Source: Allodiplogaster sudhausi (lineage: Eukaryota > Nematoda > Chromadorea > Rhabditida > Diplogasteridae). Taken from it: 64,000 bases of DNA. The position numbers were made by a program, and so were the translations under genes. Of the stretch, positions 22,985-34,652 are shown piece by piece (position 1 is the stretch's first letter; every line of letters begins with the position of its first letter). The notes under the pieces were generated by a model. That model worked only from the letters and a program-made list of their open reading frames with translations, ran no database searches and had not been told where the DNA came from. Where the stretch lies: positions 3,530,001 to 3,594,000 of the forward strand of contig CALZFC010000009.1 of assembly GCA_945643635.1 (NCBI GenBank), read 5' to 3'.

Positions 22985-25229
22985 CTCTCGCCTATCAAGC
23001 GTCACGAGTAACTTGCATAGTGAAAGGCAACATATGCGTGATGATATCTTAGGAAAGCTGTGTCGTAATCATGGCTCTTTCGCAGAATGAGCAATGATAA
23101 AAGATCAAACAACCAGAAGAATGCCTACCCGTTTCTGCCCCTTGCAAAAGAAGGTCATATACTTATTTTATTTTCTACAAAGGACAAAAAAAATTTGTCG
23201 TTCGGAAAGTTATACAATGAAAAGTCCGCTTTCTTTTATTACTTCGCAACTTATCGTTGTAGGCAACTTGGCTGTGAGAGGGCAGCTTTCGCTCTCAGGG
23301 AATCTGAGATTCTCTCTTCTTGCCGCGTCCCCCATCAATTTCACAAAATCGTCCAGGAAACAGCAACTGGACGCCATCTCAACGCTCTCCCCGGAGTCAT
23401 TCAGGCAAGTCTTCGTTCTCATCCAACCTTTCACTACATACCTTATCTTACCCTTCGCCTTGCAATATCTAAAAGGAAAATAATTTCTTGCCCAATTCTT
23501 TGACAAGAAAGTAACAAGAAAGGGACAAAAAAGATACGACAGATATGGTATGGTAGATGATACCTTCCCATCACATCAACGAATAATAAGATAGAATATC
23601 TCAAATCTTCTCTTATTTGCTTCTCTTCTCTCCAAAAAAATTTCACCGTCATGTCGGCATCGTTCTAGTGTCTCATTAATTCTTATCTATTTCATCATTG
23701 CCTTTCCTCTCTCAATTGAAACTAGTTTTGCAAGCGTGGCACCACTCTCCGCCGCGCTACGTCTTTTTTGGCAAGTGAACCCAAGATTAGGAGAACATCA
23801 TTGAAATAGGAGAAGTCTGCAGAGCGCCAAAAATCAACCGTTTCATTTTGGTCGAGTCTGAAAAGTTTCTATGTAGTTTGGTGGCAATTCACGAGACATG
23901 TCAATAGATCATTCATTCATTTCTCATTGGACGGTGAAGGTCAAGAAATGGCAAACAACTACTACTATAGTGAGATTTTGGGTACTCTCCGTTCGTTAAG
24001 CATGATCATGACAGTTACTTGACACAAAAGTGACACAAGAAAACAAGATGATATCTATGATGATATTTCCAGGCGCAAGAAGCGCTGGCATGCGAGACGC
24101 GCCGTGTGGTGAAGAGCGGCAGCGAGCTGCTCGTGCTGGGCGGTGACCACAGCTGTGCCATTGGAACGTGGAGTGGAGTGGCAGTGGCCATGAGGCAGGC
24201 AGGCGACGTCGGACTCATCTGGGTCGATGCTCACATGGTCAGTACATTCGGACGTCCACTTGAGTCACTACGTCAATACAATCCTCGATGGACACAATCG
24301 TTCTCAAGCGACGCATCCAAAGGGATAAATCCGAAGCGCATCCAAAGAGAATAGCAAAAAAAGGGAAAAGTAAGAAAAAGGAGAGTTGAGGACGCGCACA
24401 CGCCGGCGAGCAGCGACACGGGCAACATCCACGGCATGCCCGTGGCCCATCTGCTGGGGGAGGGCGACCGACGCCTCGCTTCCCTCCTTGACGCCGCGGC
24501 CAAGATTCGGCCGCAGAACCTCTGCCTCGTCGGCATTCGCAGCTATGAGCCTCCAGAGAAGGAACTCCTCGAGAGACTCGGCGTCAAGGTTGGCATCGCC
24601 CTCGACACAATCATAGGTTTTCATCTTCAGATAAGAAAGAAAGTCACTTCAGGTCTTCTACATCGAAGACATCAAGAAGCGAGGAATCACTGACGTGATG
24701 CTCGAGGCTCGGGAGCGAGTGCTCATGTGAGATATTATTGTATGAAAACGAGAGAGAAAGGTCAGAAAAGATGGAGAGAAGCAAAAGACTGAGAGGGAAA
24801 GAGAGAAAGCAGAGACTTGGAAGAGAAGTTCAGGAACACGGCCGGGTTTGGGATGAGTATTGACATCGATGGTTTTGATGTCTCGGATGCGCCTGCGGTG
24901 GGCACTCCCGAGGAGGATGGCATCGACGCCACGGCCTTCCTCGACTCTCTCCTCACTCTCGACATGAGACAACTCATTGCAACCGAGATCGTTGAATTCC
25001 TCCCACGTTTCGATGACAAGAACAGGACTAGGTACACATATACTTGGTTTGACAAGCCAATTCTTTTCTCGAGTTATAAGAAAAGTAGAATCACAACATG
25101 GCATCAACTGAAAAGCATTCTTGCAGTGAGCGCTTGGTCGTCAATTTGATTGAAGCCATCTACCTCACAAAATTCTTCCAAGAAGAGACTTCAAGGAGCT
25201 TGTCCGAGAGACGCTGTGCCTCCTTATAA
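22402..25229 (+). CDS. Arginase (ureohydrolase)
   Basis: Hydrolyses L-arginine to L-ornithine and urea with a binuclear manganese centre. Seven exons close in frame to 322 aa, the length of human arginase 1: 22402-22469, 23263-23404, 24073-24237, 24391-24588, 24653-24726, 24813-25031, 25127-25229. Metal ligands are all visible: His96 in GGDHS, Asp122, His124 and Asp126 in WVDAHMDAHT, Asp233 and Asp235 in SIDIDGFD. His139 (GNIHGMP) and Glu277 (IVEF) match the catalytic His141 and Glu277 of the human enzyme. The DAHM-D-x-HTP motif and GTWSGVA differ from the animal DAHTDINTP form and recall the arginases of many bacteria. The N-terminus MHLSRAARNL is basic and could be a weak mitochondrial presequence. 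Intron 2 is GC-AG; the acceptors of exons 4 and 6 follow purine-rich sequence. Exon 1 is the least certain part. It converges on the minus-strand lipocalin-like gene. Confidence 0.9.
23405..24072 (+). other. GC-AG intron in the arginase gene
   Basis: The donor is CAG|GCAAGT, the classic GC-donor consensus, and joining it to the acceptor TTTCCAG at 24072 keeps frame and gives a spacing to GGDHS typical of arginases. No GT donor nearby preserves the protein. Confidence 0.75.
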
Positions 25230-25708
25230 TTCAATACAGTCAAATTTTAAAAAAGCATATCGGTATGTTCTAAATGAACTGTTTAATGATGTTCGATTGA
25301 CGTGAAGCCATATTTTATGTGTATTAGAAGTAGGGCTGTATACACATTTGTATGTATGTATATAAGAAATAGACCTGTATACAGAGATGTTAATTGTAAT
25401 TTTCGATTGGCTCATAGTACATACATACTCTTCAGCTACATCAGTATGTCTTTTTTTGGTTTGGTCATATTAGGATAATGACAGTATGCCATGATGATGA
25501 TATTGTTAGTGATATACACAAAACCCTACTAACTAACGTAAGCAGTATGCAAGATCGAAAAAGATAAATGCTATGTACATACATATATGTATCAATCTAT
25601 TGATATGGATATCTGGAGAAGTTTTCTTTCCTTGAATAATCTTCTAATCCGTAATGTCGTGGAGGTATTTCGTTAAACCCACTATGTGAAAGAAAGAACT
25701 ATAATTGT
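25230..25708. other. Convergent 3' intergenic spacer
   Basis: An AT-rich spacer of 479 nt separates the stop codons of the convergent arginase and lipocalin-like genes, and must hold both 3' untranslated regions. It contains scattered ATGTATGTA/TACATACATA-like repeats near 25340-25370 and 25570-25595. No canonical polyadenylation signal could be assigned with confidence. Confidence 0.6.
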
Positions 25709-27214
25709 TCATTTGCCAAACAGTTCTGAGAGAACATTCCTGAGGTAGCTGACCGGAGTTTTCTTGCGGCACTTGGACCAGTCCGTGTAGTGGATAACGG
25801 TCGACCTGTGCAAAGGACACACACATTCTCTGAGACAAAGTGCCCTTCGCCTTGCTCATACCCGGTCGCAGCATTGGTGAAGCCCTCCCATTCGAGGTCA
25901 TCTTCCATCTTCTGTCTGAACTTGTCGTAGAAGATGCGCAGATCGCGAACGAGTCCGATGACGGGGAAGCGCGCCCAGTTTGAGAGGATGATTTACTCGT
26001 ACTGGCCGGTGGCCGAGTCCGGCGGGCCCAGCGACACGATTTGGTCTGAAGCAGCCTACTCAGCCGCATTCTATCATGATAGCAAGTGGGTGATAACAGA
26101 GTAAGAAGAAGCAGCTCTAACAGGGACAAGGGTCGTCTTGGCAGTAGATGAAGATGGTTCCGCCGTGCATTACCCCGTAGCCGAACGCTGTCTTCTCCGC
26201 GCCGTCTTCGGATTCCTTCGGAACTTTTCTACCATCGAGAAGGCAGACGAATTGCCCGAACGCGATTTCGTTGCAGGCAATACTGAGCAGTATTTATTAA
26301 TTTCTGACAGGAGATAAGAAATTGAAGAAGATGAAAGAGTGAGAAGATTTCAATAATATGAAATATTTGTGAATTAATAATAGTAAAAAAATTCGATAGC
26401 AGACATTCTGTCGTGGGACAGAATCGATCGTGCACCGATGGCGTGTCGATTGCCTTAAATATTGAAACATTGCTTGCATTTCGTTCATGATAACTAGCAC
26501 AATGAAATACATAAATCACAAGAAAAACCTCTCGCACAATGAATCAAATGTAAAATCGCAACGAATTGTTGTTTTACCTCATATGGCAACTTAATCAATT
26601 TTCAACTAAGAGTTCGACTAACCCACATGTATTTGCCGAATAAAGCATTAACATCCACAGCTGGATGCGGGAGAAAGCTGGAGAGATAGTCTTGCGCTCC
26701 CGGAATGTTCCTCAGCACATTTTGGAAGAAGCTGGATGATCTGTTGAGAGAAGGAAAGTAGTGTAGAGTAGGATGCCGGAAGTAGAAAAGGAGACCTTTG
26801 CTTGACGAGCGGGGCATCCCTCGGCAGGCAGGCGCCGGCTCTGGCAGATTGCCTAGCAGGCCGGGCAGAACTGGCAGCCCATCCACGAAGTTTACTTGGG
26901 GCAGTGGTTGCTTCAGCCTTCAGAGAGTCTTCGTCTGCCTTTTCTCTCTTCCCATCAACTTACTTTTTCATGAGGTCATTATCGGGATTGCGCTGCACGC
27001 GCATTAAATAGTTGAGAAGGCCAGCGGATTGGCTAAAATATATCACTTAATTTACGGAAATTCAAAAACTGCTTTTGATGAAATGCCACCTTGCGATGTC
27101 GTGAAACGGCTCACGGGCAACAGTTCCTGTGTTGCCTGTCGAGAGACCAAATGCCTCTAGAAGTTGCTACTCTGCGGATGCCAAAAGGGAAAGGAGAATA
27201 AAGAGAGCCGCCAT
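25709..27214 (-). pseudogene. Lipocalin-related secreted protein, two internal stops
   Basis: Six exons read leftward: 27214-27090, 27032-26964, 26917-26627, 26282-26122, 26045-25862, 25805-25709. All phases match and the total is 309 codons. The protein begins with a good signal peptide (MAALFILLSLLASA), followed by a Pro-rich linker, a lipocalin-like N-terminal motif (VDVNALFGKY), a Cys-containing barrel region (IACNEIAFGQFVC, GGTIFIYC), then LSNWARFPVIGLVRD and YTDWSKC near the end. This layout resembles nematode lipocalin-related (LPR) proteins, which are extracellular and bind lipids; the family call comes from motif memory, not a search. Codon 16 is TAG (27167-27169) and codon 233 is TAA (25993-25995), each inside otherwise continuous, protein-like frame. 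No frameshift is seen. Likely a recent pseudogene or null allele; sequencing errors or readthrough are alternatives. The donor of exon 3 is the least sure. Confidence 0.65.
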
Positions 27215-28780
27215 AACTGGAAATGGACAAATAATTTAAATTGCCTCTTAGTTAATCAAAACAAGATTAAATATCACTGCGACTAAAATACATGAGACAA
27301 GAAGAAAGTGAAATCGTTAGCTCTGTTAGGGAAAGCGCGTAGAGTGATTAGAAAACGAGTCTAATCGGGCAGCAAACTAACCGAGGAGGGTGCAGGATAG
27401 CCGTGCCCCCTCCCATTGCATGATCACCCCTTCCCCTATCGCGGTCATCCCTCTCAAACATCGCAGCTCACCAGTTCCCTCTAGGCCAAATTACATAAAC
27501 ATCCCACACAAATCATTGACAACGCATTTTTGACAAGAGAATGGTTAAAATATGTCCTGAGGCAGCAATATCTCTATCCCTATCATATTTGTAAAAATTT
27601 GTTTTCGTAAGATTATCGTTCTCGTTCACCTTCCTGAAATAAAGCATGCGAATCCTCAGCCCACAGTTCTCATACTCTCAACCAGTTGTTGGAGGACGAA
27701 TGTGAATGTCTACCTAAAAATTGGTGTTACTCGTGATCGTGATATTTTTGCACTAAATGAAAAATATAAGTTATATCGTTGAAATAATAAGTAGGTGTTG
27801 AGTTTATTCGAAAATTATTCTCCTGCACAAGACAAACAATTTGCAATTCATATTTTATTATATTTCCATTTTCCTCACGGGTACTATTAACAATTCATAT
27901 TATGTTTGTCTGTTTCATTCAACAATAAATTAATTAAAACTAGATCAAATTTTTGACCTATTGTTCTTAAATCGAACCAACCCAGTTGTTCAACGGGACA
28001 ATGTTTTATTTAGTTTTTATTATTATTTATTTATCCTGTCGCAAATAATAAGTGGTCTCAGAGGGAGTAACGAAAAATTTTTTTAACGCTAACGCAAAAA
28101 TTTCACACCACAGTGACGCTGAAATACATAAGTCTACGACCTTTGTTGTGCGGTGAGATGCATCACTCAGATGCTTATTTGATGGATTGTCAGCCTTGTA
28201 CGGCGCACTTAGTAAATTTCGACAATTCGACAGCGCATGGTTTTGGACAGCCCCTTGGAATTTGCAAAAATCGTATTGATATCCGGATTCATCGTTTCCT
28301 AGTTACTTCATATATTCTTAGGAAATTTTGTAATTTCAAACCAAGACGAAAAACGCAGATCAGTAAGTCAGCTTCATTTAGAATACGTTATATATTATAT
28401 AATCCTTTCGAGTAAACATTTTCTGTGTTTTCTGTGCTAGGAAATTGTTTTGATGGGCAGGTGTGTGAAATCTTACAAGGGAAAGGTTTAAAAATATTTT
28501 ACGAGTGACTTATAGTACTACGGAATTTCCCACCTCCCATCATGCGGCAGGTGTATATACGCTGCACCTGGATTTGTATCAGCTAATCTTATTGACAAAA
28601 TATTTTTTGCAGGAAGCAACGATGTTGTTTCCCCTTTTCCCCCTCATTGTCAGAGTGTGCAGGAATGAGGGGAGGGGGAGAATGTGTGCAATAGCAAGGA
28701 AAGCAGGCCGCCTGGCTAACACTACGCACACGCCTCGGGCGCAGTTGTGAGTGGTCAGTTGGAAAAGAGGAAAGAGCAAA
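27215..28780. other. AT-rich intergenic DNA, no gene seen
   Basis: The start of this stretch should contain the promoter of the minus-strand lipocalin-like gene. The part from 27480 to 28620 is clearly AT-rich, lacks long CT/GA tracts and has no recognisable exon on either strand. Confidence 0.55.
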
Positions 28781-30976
28781 AGAGAGAGAGATGAGGGAAA
28801 GGGAGCGAGATACAGAGAGAGAGTGAGAGAGAGAGAGGAGAGAGAGGGAGAGAGAGTAGAGTGACCAAGGGAATGAGAGTGCAGACTGAGGAGGGCAGCA
28901 GTGCTGCCGCAGGCCAGCACGCATCACGCCTTCCAAGCACACCCAGGCCACTTTTCTTACGCTTTCGCTTTCTCACTACCTCTCTCTCACTCTCGGTCTC
29001 ACTCCTCCGTCCATCACCCGTTACGTCGCATTTCTCATCTCGTCCTGCATCGAGAGAGAAGGCGGAACATAGAGAGAGAGAGAGAGCGGAGCTGAACAAG
29101 TCAGAGAGGGAAACTGATGAGCAGAAACTGACCGACTGCGGAGCACTATACGACTTCAACGAACAGCGCGTCCTTTGATCGAATATTATTCCACAAAAAA
29201 TATTTTCCGCGATTGGAGGATTTGAGAATTCATGAAGGCCAAGAAGAAAGCTTTCAGAAGCAAACAAGGAGATTACAAACCTGAAAGTTATTTACACCAT
29301 TATTGTGAACACTTTGATATAGAAAGAAGGTTTCTTTGCATTGACACCCGAACGTTTCCCTGAAAAGTGGATATTAAGCGTAGACGAACCCAACTGAAAA
29401 AAATGTTGTAGACTTGCCTTTACGAACATCTTGGATATCTTCTCTTTTTAGTTGGCCGACTACAGTACCTGCAGCAAGGAATGAAAGCAAGATTTCTCGT
29501 TCTCTACGCTTTTTTTTCTCGTTCTCTACGCGCTCTCATCGCCAGTCTTGCTGTCCTCGTTCCCTCGCTATCCCAGCAAATGCGTTCTTTTCCGCTTTCC
29601 CCGTCGCGGCTGAATGCGCAGCTGCAAGCGAGAGAGAAGAGGGTCACGAGAGATAAAGAGAGAGAGTGTGTCAGGGGTGGAGGGGCGATGGAAGGCAGAG
29701 CGAGTTGGGGCGGAAAAAAACGTCAGCCCGTTCTTCTCTCACACGCCCGCTGACTCGTTCGTGCATACGGTAGAAGAAAATGGCTTGGGGCAACCGAGAT
29801 GAGTTTTGTGCATCATAGGATGTAACATCACGAGAGACCGGGGGATACTCCGTACACGTTTGAATTACTCTCAGCTTTCTCTGCTCTTTGGTCTTTCTCG
29901 CAATGCGGAAACACTCGCTGGTCCTGGCAGCACAACCCTGCTATACACTTCGACAGTGTTAGTATTTCTCTCACACAATCCGTCTCTCTCTCTCTCTCGC
30001 TCTCTGTGTCTCTATTTAACTCTCTCACTCACTCTCTCTCTCTCTCTTCCTATTCCTTCTGCCTCTCGCTTCTCTCATCGTTTCCGCTTCTTTTCCACTG
30101 CAAGAACGTTGTGTTGTACATGCAAACATTGAGACGCCTCAACCGGAATTACTACAGACGATGGAAGTGAAGTCCTTCATGTCATGATATTTCGATTCTT
30201 AAGTCGAATTTTAATTTAATTGCACATTCGAAACGAGCAGAGGAGAGCGAGAGAGAGCCCTGGTCATCTCAAGCTGGTCAGCCTTCACCTGTTCATGCCC
30301 TCTGGGTAGGAAACAAGCTCGGCCTTATCTCGTTGGATGGCCTTGCACGGCCAACCACTGCAGCCATTTCAGCCACTGACCCTGCCGCTCTTCTTTTAGA
30401 GAGAGGGTGAGACATAGAAGGAGAGAGAGAGAGGGACGGAGGGAGGTTAGAGAGAGAGAGGAGATCGGGAAGAGTAAACGCAATCACCAAGTGGTCGTCG
30501 CATTCGAAGTCAGTCGCCAATGTCCAAGCTGCACAAACCATCTTCACACCATTTCCTTTCTTCTCTATACATATATGTATATGAACTTACAATCGATCCA
30601 CCAACCCCACAACTTTCAAAAAAGTTTTTTTTTACTTCTGGTGATAAAAAACATCTGATTGTGACAAACTTGGAGGGGGGGGGGGTAATATGATGGGGCA
30701 TCTTCATGAACACGTGAGTTACTTTCACTTTTGCTCATTCTCTGAATCGCCCCCCGTGGCAAGCTCTCACTCTCGATCCAGTCAAACTGGGCATTCCTCT
30801 CTCTTTCTTCCGAATTTGCATACACACAAGAGCGAGAGCCTACATCCATTTCGATCATAACCGCTCTTTAGGAAGCGAGAGAACGCGTAGGCAGTCGAGA
30901 CGCAGAGAAAGTGAAACTATTCCATACCATCAAAATCTCCTGTGGGCACGTCCCATTCTCTCCTCCTCCATTCTTC

Positions 30977-31016
<40 letters not shown>

Positions 31017-31235
31017 GCTTTCTCTTCTTTCCTCATTTCGCCTTCCTTTCAGCTCTTATAACTCGTTTTCAGCTCCAGCTCTCCGATCTCCCTCAGGCAC
31101 TCTACACTCTCTCCGATTGGCGTTGTCTCTCGCTCTTGTCTGTCTCGATCTCCGCCCAATCTCGCCACTTTCACCTCCTTCAGGGGGTGGTCCCTGATCT
31201 GGCTTGCCGCCGATCGGCATTTCTCTCCGTCCATT

Positions 31236-31249
31236 TCCTCTCTCTCCTT

Positions 31250-31293
<44 letters not shown>

Positions 31294-31308
31294 TTCTCTC
31301 TCTCCTCT
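31236..31308. repeat. (CT)n microsatellite
   Basis: A near-perfect CT dinucleotide run of roughly 70 nt on the plus strand. Its complement yields a spurious Arg/Glu-repeat frame. Confidence 0.95.
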
Positions 31309-34300
31309 GCCTGGCATGATTTGGCGAGAGGAATGCTTTCGCATTTTCGCATTTCCATCTTCGCCCTGCATGCACCCGAGTGAGCATCTCTCTCCATGAG
31401 AGCGGGCAGAGATTGCGAGAGCCAAGGAGAGCGAACTCCGGTTTAGGCGCATACAGTAAGCCATTGGCTGTACGCGACCGAGGGTGTCTTGACAATGAAT
31501 AATGAGAAGAACAGAGAGGAGGGGGGGGGGGTGATAATGCTCTCCTCCCGTGTCTGCTTGGAGGAGGAGGAATGTGTGAAGCAACAGCGAGCGGGAGCGC
31601 CCATGCTCGGCCGAGTCTCTTGCAGTGGCGGGCTCCGGCTGGCACGGAGAAAGGAAGAGTGGGGTCAGCTGCATGCCCTCGGGCAGAGTCACCCTCTAGT
31701 CGCCCTTCCCCCTCCCTCCCCTCTCCTCCCCCCGGCCATCCCATCCTCTCTCTCCCTACACTACGCTCATCCTGCCAACGCACTTCAGCCTCTTTCATTC
31801 ATGTTCGCACTCTCATCTGCCGCTTACTACTGCCAAGTATTAGCATCCTTATTCCGCGATATGGATTAGTAACAGTACTAATTACGTGAAATGATTAATT
31901 GAAATACAGCTAGCGCTTTTCAATTGCTTTTTTTTCTGCGGCGGAAAATGCCCCTGCCGGACTTTTTTGAGGCGACGCCCACAACGCTCTAATTAGTTCA
32001 TAATGACGTCTTTTCCGCAGTGTTTCCTAGTGAAATTCAGTATGAAACTCGTACAGCGGCTGTACATGTGAGAGTGTTGCCTCGGGCTATGAGGGTCGCT
32101 GTTGTTATCAGGTGGTGGGAGAGGTGAAAATCATTAGGTGAAGTGATAATGAGAGTAGGAAATCGAGAAAGGAAGAATGAGACGGAAAGGGGAGCGACGG
32201 AGTGGAGGAAGGGAGATTCCAGCTATCATCGTTCTGCTCATGCTTATTATGTGAAGAGCTTTATCTTACGGAGCCATCGCCGTTTCGAGATGAAAAGACA
32301 AACGGAGCCTTGATGCCTGAAAGGTTGATAAGCGACATTTGATAAAAGTGATTGCGGGGAAGAATGAAAGTAGAAAGTGAAGAGGGAGAGAGAATAGTGA
32401 AAGTAGGAACTAAAAAAATTAAGTAATGAAGAGGATTTTATAATAGTTTGATTATGGATGATGGATTGAGGATATACGGAAATATTAATGGAGACTGGTG
32501 ATGTTATTATTCGGCCAAAGATTGTAGTAGCCCTATTTGACCCATTAATGAGCTGTTCTGAACAAGACGTTCCGAACACGAAAGTAAAGGGAAGCGTATG
32601 ATCCGTGATAGGAGGAGATTGGAGTGAGAGAACGAGAACGAGAGAGCGAGAGAGAGAGAGAGAGAAGAGAGAGAACAGGAGTGAGAGAGAACACTGCTGC
32701 CAGGAGTAGTCTTGAATCTCGCTAGCAGTTCTTCTTATCTTTACCACCCTGTTCTTCAGCTCGCCATTGGATGTCTGCCCTTTCGAGACCTTTGCGTTTC
32801 AGAGAACGAATGTGTGCGTTTCATATTCTTACTGATCGAGGAGGAAGAGAAATCAAGTGATATGGCTGAGTGATGGCAATGAGAAGGTGAGAATGAAAGA
32901 GACAGTTAGAGAAAGTGAGAGTTCAGAGAGATGGTGAGTGGAGAAAGAGAGAAAGAGAGAGAGAGAAAGAGAGAGAGTGCTTCAATACAGGCGAGAGGGA
33001 GGACACGGAATGTGATGGCAGCCTGCTGCTGCCGCTTCATCGTTCTTTCGCAGTTCCCCATCACTCACACAATTATTCTTCTCACTTGCTCTTTTCTAGA
33101 ACGAAGTTCGCTTGTCACAAACGAGAACGTCCAGTGAGAATGGCCAGCGTTGTCACTAAAAAGGAAATGAGATGGAAGCTTCATTGCAATCCACAGGTTG
33201 TAGGCATACAAATATACATACATGACATGCTGCATATTCGCTAATCGTCCCTTCATTCTTTCTCGGTTGTAAACGTTGATTTCTTGAGAGCACTGTTCTT
33301 CCTGCTGCAATTTGTGAGAGACTAGTCATGCTCTTTCTCTGTTGTATTAGTATGCGAGTGTGTCTTTGCCACAGGCACTCCAAACGTATCTGTTACTCTC
33401 TCTTCCCTCCCCCACTATCTCTGTTCGCTTTTCTCTCTACTCTCTTTCCTCTCCTCTACCTCTGTTCTCTCTACTCTCTCTCTCTCTCATCGAGTTCACT
33501 CACTTCTCTTTCTCTCATCATTCACTACATTTCAGCAGCATTTCGCATCCCGCGTGTTCACGTTCCATACCTCTACTCTGTGTTTCCGTCTCGTCTACTG
33601 TCTCTCTCTCTCTCTCTGCTCTCACTCTCTCACCATCTCTCCTCCGAGTTGGCCACTCCTCTGCCTTTCCACCCCTCTCACTATCTCCCATTCCTTCTGC
33701 TCCCCTCTCACTATCTCGCGTAAGCATAGCGTGTGCCTTGCGGCAGGAAACGTCGTAGTGCGCAAGGACTGGTCCAGACTACTCGGCAGGCTGTCGTCAA
33801 CCAGAGCACCGTGTTCCTCTCTTTCTCTGTTTTCTCACTCCATCTCTCTCGATCTTTTTGTCTTCTCTCTCTCACCATCTCTTTTTCTTCTCTCCCTCTC
33901 TCTTACCATCTCTTTCTCTTGAAGTCTAACAAGTTCCAGCCTCCGCTCTTCGCTCTCACTTGCTTCGCCTTTGCAATTCCACGCGTTCTCGCCACCTCTT
34001 TCATGAAATGTACGCAAGAAGTGAACGACCTCCTCTTCTTGCTATGCATACTTACGCTCTTACAATACCGAGCTTTTCCAGTATTTTGCAATGCAGTGAA
34101 GAGCGCGCCTTGACTCTTCTTTTATTCTTTCCAGTCATGCTTTCATTCATCAAGCAGCCGTTCCATTCTGGAACACTCTTTTCATATCATCGCAGAGGCT
34201 ATCATTAAAGGAAGACACTGCATATTTATTCGCTGAATGTTTTATTTTTTAATTCAGTTTTTTCGCATGCTTATTTTGCTAAATTTCTTTTTTGACGTTT

Positions 34301-34579
34301 TCACAAGAAGTTCTCGTTTGTTTGTCCAGACAGCCCAATTCATTACCACTTTTAGAATAGTCATTGACTGGACCACTTGCTCTCGTTTTCCTGTTGCTTC
34401 GCTCCGACTCCCAATCTCTTTCTGTCTCTCTCTTTCCTCTCCTCCCTCTTTGCCTCTCTTTTGGAGTGTCTCCTTCTGCCATTATTCGTTGCTTTCCCAG
34501 TTCAACAAAGCTCGCGTGGGCATCTGTAGTATTCGGAAAAGTAAAGCAAGAGATGAATGTTGCCGAGTATGTTGGATGG

Positions 34580-34652
34580 CAGAGAGAGAGAGAGAGAGAG
34601 AGGGAGGGGAGAGAGGGCGAGAGAGGGAGAGAGTGAGAGGGAGAGAGAGAAA
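34580..34652. repeat. (GA)n microsatellite
   Basis: A GA-rich run of roughly 70 nt with GGGA interruptions on the plus strand; low-complexity Arg/Glu frames arise from it. Confidence 0.9.

Noticed and set aside
25644..26129. 161-codon minus-strand open frame across the lipocalin-like exons
   Set aside because: It is a different frame of the same exons. The accepted frame has conserved lipocalin-like motifs and matching splice phases; this one does not.
27135..27178. Tiny or GC-donor intron to remove the first stop of the lipocalin-like gene
   Set aside because: Each possible donor/acceptor pair tested produces a new stop or breaks phase with the next exon, so the in-frame stop is the simplest reading.
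31049..31798. 249-codon open frame on the minus strand
   Set aside because: Its length comes from a CT microsatellite read as Arg/Glu repeats and from GC-rich, proline-rich noise; no motif or start context.
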